From assembly GCA_032164295.1 (NCBI GenBank), contig JAJHTX010000002.1, positions 744,001-808,000 on the forward strand: 64,000 bases of DNA. Reading direction: 5' to 3'. How positions within the stretch are numbered: position 1 is the stretch's first letter; each line of letters begins with the position of its first letter. Below the pieces are notes generated by a model. The model did not search any database, was not told where the DNA came from, and was given only the letters and a program-made list of their open reading frames with translations. The stretch is from Inonotus obliquus (taxonomy: Eukaryota > Basidiomycota > Agaricomycetes > Hymenochaetales > Hymenochaetaceae). Shown one piece after another: positions 59,323 through 64,000 of this stretch. The position numbers were made by a program, and so were the translations under genes.

Positions 59323-60394
59323 ATGCTCCGCACAGCACTAAGGCCCTCATACCGTTCGCTTAGAACAACACAGCGTGCACAGCGTGCACAGCGTGCACAG
59401 CGCTCCTTCGTCAGTACAGTTTTGCTCTCCAAAACATATGAAGACAAAACGGTGGCGGAGCTCCGCACCGAGCTACGTGCACGAGGCCTTTCCATGTAAG
59501 TCTTGTTACCCAAATCCATAAGTAAAGCCTATCTGAGCCAACTCAACGTCTATTCTTATTCTTGCTCTTAATTATGGAAGGTATGGGAACAAGGCGACGT
59601 TGATCTCACGAATTCAGCAGGCGGATGTCCGTAATGCTGTTGAACCGACCTCATCGACGTCACGACCCCCCTCTGTTGCCGCACACGCGTCTAGTCAGAC
59701 GACGATTCGTGGTGTCTCGAGTTCTTCGGCTGCTCGTGCAGAGATCACACCGAATCAGCCGGACTCCATCCCGCCGTTATCATCTGCTCATCATGTGAAG
59801 TTCGACATCAAACTTCCAGATGTTTCGCAAGATCCACCGGAACCACATGTTCAAGTTGTACGCTTCCCTATTCAGTCCTCATCCGTTCACGATTGTGTAC
59901 TAACTGGTCCTCTTGCCCTTTGCGTCTGATGCACTATTTAGCCGTTCGTGCCAGACTTTTGGGAGTCTTCAATTAAAAATGCAGAGGAAGCTTCCTCAAC
60001 CTCCGAGTCATCATCTTCCACTCCAAAAATAATGCTCGCAGCAGGAGCAAATACTTACCCAGCAGGAGGACCAACATACGCAATGTCTCCCGCCACAGAT
60101 ACACTACCATCAAATGACCTACCCTCCCATACTTCACCAAAGAAATATGAAGGTCTCGTCGGAGACGTCTTCGATGACCTCGGTATCCCACATAACGTAT
60201 TGTCAGCGACGCCACATTCAGCAACTGAATCGAGTCACCACGAGTTGGCGGCGAAGAGGACGTTTAATCGTCCGCTTGATGAGGAGGAAAGGAGGGGTGC
60301 TCTAACGCTTTTAGGATTGATTTTTGGTGCATGGGTTGCTGCGGGATTAGCTGCTCCTTCTCGGGGAAAGAGCAAGGGAACTGAGAAGCACTGA
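59323..60394 (+). CDS. AIM34-like mitochondrial SAP-domain protein
   Basis: The start ATG 59323 gives MLRTALRPSYRSLRTTQ, an Arg-rich presequence extended by RAQRAQRAQR. The SAP motif follows: YEDKTVAELRTELRARGLSM, then after an intron (GTAAGT...GGAAG, about 59496-59580) YGNKATLISRIQQ. Yeast Aim34 has the same mitochondrial plus SAP layout; its role is poorly known. The next ~200 residues are Ser/Thr/Pro-rich. Further blocks are KFDIKLPDVSQDPPEPHVQV joined across an intron to PFVPDFWESSIKNAEE, GLVGDVFDDLGIP, and a C-terminal hydrophobic helix (GALTLLGLIFGAWVAAGLAA) with a basic end KGTEKH at TGA 60394. The helix suggests inner-membrane anchoring. Confidence 0.7.
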
Positions 60395-60461
60395 ATTGTC
60401 TCGTCCTTTCGTTCCTTTGCATTACTTCTTGATGAAGAGTATATCCTAGACGATTGGATCA

Positions 60462-60479
60462 TTTTTTTTTTTTTTTTTT
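60462..60479. repeat. Poly-T tract, 18 nt
   Basis: Eighteen T residues lie 68 bp after the AIM34-like stop codon, followed by AAATGTATTTATTACGCGCG. It is probably in or near the 3' UTR and prone to length errors in sequencing. Confidence 0.9.
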
Positions 60480-60890
60480 AAATGTATTTATTACGCGCGT
60501 CAGTAATTCTAGTTACAAGTGCGCGGCAGACAAAATCTACGTGGTGGTGTGAACTCTAAGAGTGGTGAGGTAAGAAAAGCAGAGAAAAAGGTAGTAGTAT
60601 GGTGCTCTAAAGAAAGGACTAAAGGGCGCGACGCTGGGGAGGTAGGGGAATTAGAAGGAATAACAGAAACTAATTTTGAATGTATATACTGTAGACTTAG
60701 ATAAGTCTAATAAAGTTATTTACGAAAATTGCCCGTTTCGGAAAATTTTGTTTAGGGCCGGTCATAATCATATAAACATGCGACTTAGAAGAAAATTGGA
60801 GATTAAGAAAATAAGGGAAACAGGTAAGATAGGAGTGTGGAGGGGATAGTGTTAACGGGGGAGAGGGAAACGTAACCGAGTCATAAACAA

Positions 60891-61244
60891 TTAAGAATCT
60901 GACCTTGTGAGTTGCCGTGCCCATTCCAGAGGCGTCTCCGCCTCTGGTCCCAGTTCCTCTTGAGCGTAGTTGCGTGCGATCCCTAAGTCTATGTGGTCGT
61001 CGCGAGTGTCCAGGCCCTCTTCTTCCATCCGCGCGTACGCCGAGGCTATGGCCTCGGCGGAGGCTCGGTCCGTGATGAAGAAAGGTGTGGTTTCCTTCAG
61101 CCAGTCCGCAAGGGGTCCGAGGTTTCTATCCTCGGCCCATTCGGTGTAGTGTGCAGGCGGACGCGTGGTGGCCGGCCAGTTTAGTGTCCTAGCCAGGACC
61201 TCGATTGGATCATTACATGCATGAGTGCACTTGCCAAGTATCAC
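60891..61244 (-). other. Coding-looking frame without ATG
   Basis: The minus strand has an open frame of 117 codons with a sensible, Glu/Ala/Arg-rich composition: PIEVLARTLNWPATTRPPAH, YTEWAEDRNLGPLADWLKE, FFITDRASAEAIASAYARME, DHIDLGIARNYAQEE and TPLEWARQLTRSDS (stop at 60891). Its first codon is GTG; the first in-frame ATG lies deep inside. It is either the last exon of a spliced gene whose 5' exons I cannot connect, or a relic. A possible upstream exon start (ATGAGAGACTCTC near 61430, donor GTAAGT) is out of phase with it. No family is recognised. Confidence 0.35.
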
Positions 61245-61715
61245 AATAGCAGAGCTATCCTATACAAATGCGGTTCCGTTTACTTGTCGATGCCCTGACG
61301 GGCGTTTGAGTCCTTCTGACTGGTCACTAATGACTTTGTCATTCCATGCCTCCGTAATATGGTTCCTCCAAACCAAGAAACTGGTCTCGTGCTTTCTTTC
61401 GTCGGGGATTTGTTAGCCACTTACCATTGCAAGCAAGAGAGTCTCTCATGTGAGTGTTCAGCTCAAATCCAAGAGATACACGGACACGTGGAATCATAAG
61501 CACTTAGCAATGAGGTATTATATATGGACTTTAACCAAGATTAGTACAAATCTAGGAGCGGTGTACTCAATATCCACAACGAGCATCGTTTTGAAATCGA
61601 GGTCAAGGCAGATTAGGTAGATAACGGAAGTACAGTATACTCCACGTACTAAAAACTCACGACAGCAAAGGTATCTATTCTAAGCTATCCTCAAGTAAAC
61701 TAAAAAAGTAGAACC
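61245..61715. other. Spacer, possibly unspliced 5' region of the frame at 60891
   Basis: Several GTAAGT and YAG signals occur on the minus strand, but no coherent exon chain was found. Confidence 0.4.
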
Positions 61716-63959
61716 TCAACAACAACCGAGTATTTTTCCCAGTCCCTTCCTCTTCGTCCCCGTCACATCGTCTCCATTAGCACGCTCCTGCTGTTCCTGC
61801 TGCCTTTTACGCTCCGACGGAGACACAGCATCAAACTCAGCAGCATAATGACCTGTCGGAGAGAGCAAGGCTCCAAGGGCTCGATGACACTCAACAGTGA
61901 ACGGCTGCAAAGGATAACGCTCCCCGTCAATGGAGAGGTTTCCGTTTGTTGTGTGTGGTGTGATGCGGTAGGCGTGTGCTTTGAAGTAGTGTTGCTAAAT
62001 GATAAGTTATGAATGGGAAAGGTTATCAGGAGGAGGAGGAAACGTACTGTGCCCAGCCAGAAGGGAGAGCCTTTCTCAGCTCCGTCTATCGCTTTTAAGA
62101 GCTCTACTCGGGTTGTCTTCACACTAGTATTAGCAAATAGGCTATCTGAAAGAATTGATATCATACAGTTTCCTGAACGACAATATCAATCAAGCCGTCG
62201 GAAGCATGTGCCACAGGGAATTGCATGAGGTCACTGCAGGAAAGCTGCTATTAGCTCATAACCATATGGATAAGTTATAAAACGGAACGCACCGTCCCAT
62301 GTACGGCGAACTTCCCGCGCTATCACATCAGTGAGAATGTCCTGGTTAGTTCGGGACCCGACAAATAACGCAAACCGAACAGCGCACTAGAAGTAAATAA
62401 GCGGCTTGTCAAATGTTATCCAACCCTCGTCAGCATCTCCTTTAAAAGAATCCGCATGCTTGAGTTTAGGTAGCGAGTCCTCCCCGACTTCATGTACATG
62501 TTTGTCGAGTTCTTGAGCGTGTTGAGCCCACCAGTGTGCTTCGCTACGCTTTCGGAATTCCTCTATCATCTTATCTTTGTCCGTCTCTGCGGGCTTCATT
62601 TCGACCATGATCGGACATGACTTCAACTTGATCACTGTTGGATTGGGGAATGACTCGACCGGTTTTAAAGAGGAGTTGACGATGAATACTCACCACCATA
62701 GATATAACCGAGCATGAACCGAGTGTCACCCATCCATCTCAGATGCTCGGTCCCTAAGAAATCACCATTAGGACACCGTTCTTAGGTTCAAAAGTTGGAA
62801 GACTTCAATTACCAAGGTCCAGGTCGGCCATTAGTCCGAGAGACACTGAAAGATAAGAAAATATACGCCTTTCTCCCAGCATGACGGAACATATGTCTTG
62901 CTTCATCAATTTGCCTGCTCTTCCGTGTTAAGCACATGATGAGATGCCTGGATGAAGAACGCGCACCTTTTATCGCGTTCAGACACGCCATGCCAATGTC
63001 GAAGCCATCCTGGACATTTTTTAAGTCCTTGTAAAAGGTGATAGAAAGACCAAAGTGGCGACCTCACCTCGATACCGAGAAGATTTACCGCCATGCCGTT
63101 ACCAGAACCAGTCGGTATCGGTGCGACAGGAACAGAGAAGGCTGCTAGTGGATCCGCATGTTCCGCGAAACCGTTGTATACCTCATGCAGAAGTCCATCT
63201 CCAGACAATAAAACAAGTGCATCGAAATCAAGCGAGAGCTCCTTGGCAAGCTCTGTTGCATGCTTAGCTCGTTCAGTGTCTTTCAAAGTTTTCCCGATCA
63301 TTGGTAGGCGCCTTGGGTGAGTGAAAGAAATCCTGCTCACGAGATGTTTCGAAGTCGCAGCGCGCAGCTTGGAAGATAGGCGTTACAGTTTTTGTGTATA
63401 TCTGCCTAGCTTTACCCTGGTATAGGGGATGATTCGATGTGGGATGCGAAACATGAAGTGGTCAAGACGTACGGGACCACCGTGAGGATTCACGAAAACT
63501 CTAAGCCGTCGCTTAGGTGTGACCCCTAGACAGGGACATTCTTTATTTTTCACCTCCATGAGTAAAATAGACTCGGCGACTTACCATCATACGCAGCAGC
63601 CATAACTGCCTTACACCACTCTTTCGCAGCATCCTTGTCCGCGTCGTCGATATTCCAATACGAGCGAACTAGCGTGGACTGTTTTCCCTTCTTTTGGCGT
63701 CTAATGTAGGACAATTCTAGCTGCTTGTCAGTTGCCTCTGCCCATACCACGTTATAGACGAAAGTCGTTTGCAGAGGAGCATGCTCTAGAAAACGACACG
63801 GTTTTCAGATGAGCCTGTCGCGTCATACAAGCGAAACCATACGCGACGAAGCCGGAATCTGAATATGTCCTTCGTGTGTCAAGGTCAACGACGCGGGCTT
63901 GCTGTCCAAGAGGACGCGTATTTCACGATTATCGGGCTCTTGTGCACCGTCTGCCATGC
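61716..63959 (-). CDS. LCB4: Sphingoid long-chain-base kinase (Lcb4/Lcb5, DAGK-like)
   Basis: This enzyme phosphorylates sphingoid bases to produce long-chain-base phosphates. The start at 63959 gives MADGAQEPDNREIRVLLDSK. A family-specific N-terminal region follows (VVWAEATDKQLELSYIRRQK, AAKEWCKAVMAAAYDG). The diacylglycerol-kinase catalytic core has RLRVFVNPHGG, then HATELAKELSLDFDALVLLS, the GDGLLHEVYNGFAEH motif and PVAPIPTGSGNGMAVNLLG. DGFDIGMACLNAIKG follows, as do blocks of the C-terminal beta domain (LMQFPVAHASDGLIDIVV, VELLKAIDGAEKGSPFW, YRITPHTTNGNLSIDGERY). The tail TGTKRKGLGKILGCC ends at TGA 61716. The double Cys preceded by basic residues looks like a lipidation signal. About seven introns are present. 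Confidence 0.92.
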
Positions 63960-64000
63960 TGAGGATACCACTACGAGGAAGAAGCCGTGAAAGCTAGCGA
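63960..64000. other. Right edge
   Basis: This is the immediate upstream region of the long-chain-base kinase gene; nothing else is visible. Confidence 0.4.

Overview
The window is nuclear DNA from a filamentous basidiomycete, most likely an agaricomycete mushroom. The reasons are dense genes on both strands, many short introns (about 50-135 nt, GTRAGT donors, YAG acceptors), intergenic gaps of 0.2-1.5 kb, and fungal-type homologues (HIS3, MSS51, COQ11, SPT8, CMR1, a LaeA-like methyltransferase). No bacterial, viral or CRISPR features were seen. Multi-exon gene borders were read by eye, so start and stop are usually better supported than each internal splice site.

Left edge (1-4577) is an accessory island. 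It holds two direct copies of a ~335 bp segment (1409-1741 and 4241-4577), a broken OGG1 DNA-glycosylase pseudogene, a TATA-driven orphan gene made of ~110 bp tandem repeats, and a 623 bp hAT-like non-autonomous transposon. The transposon has perfect 17 bp inverted ends and an 8 bp target duplication, and it sits exactly at the edge of one copy of the duplicated segment.

Core region 4987-28946 is housekeeping: SPT6 (-), a COQ11-like mitochondrial reductase (-), a secreted double-psi beta-barrel protein with a very acidic stalk (-), SCAMP (+), poly(A)-binding protein (+), a LaeA-like methyltransferase (-), SPT8 of SAGA (-) sharing a 209 bp divergent promoter with SRP54 (+), and a small multi-pass membrane protein (-).

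Middle region 29674-41630: a second methyltransferase (+), an M13 zinc metallopeptidase (+), HIS3 (-), a second TIR element with a 7-8 bp target duplication inserted 81 bp upstream of the HIS3 start codon, MSS51 (+), mitochondrial adenylate kinase (-), a candidate 44-residue membrane microprotein (-), and a U6 snRNA gene (+) with an unusual 3' end. A 1.8 kb gene-free stretch with several microsatellites follows.

Right region 43452-64000: a C2H2 transcription-factor-like gene (-), CMR1 (-) divergent from twinfilin (+), CDC45 (-), four uncharacterised protein genes, an AIM34-like mitochondrial SAP protein (+), a coding-looking fragment without ATG, and a sphingoid long-chain-base kinase (-) ending in a Cys-Cys lipidation-like tail. 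The genes mostly serve transcription and chromatin (SPT6, SPT8), replication and repair (CDC45, CMR1), mRNA and protein targeting (PAB1, SRP54), mitochondria (COQ11, MSS51, adenylate kinase, AIM34) and membranes or trafficking (SCAMP, LCB kinase). They form no operon-like pathway. I found no clear new multi-gene system. The most unusual material is the left island, the HIS3-promoter element, the U6 locus and the uncharacterised genes.
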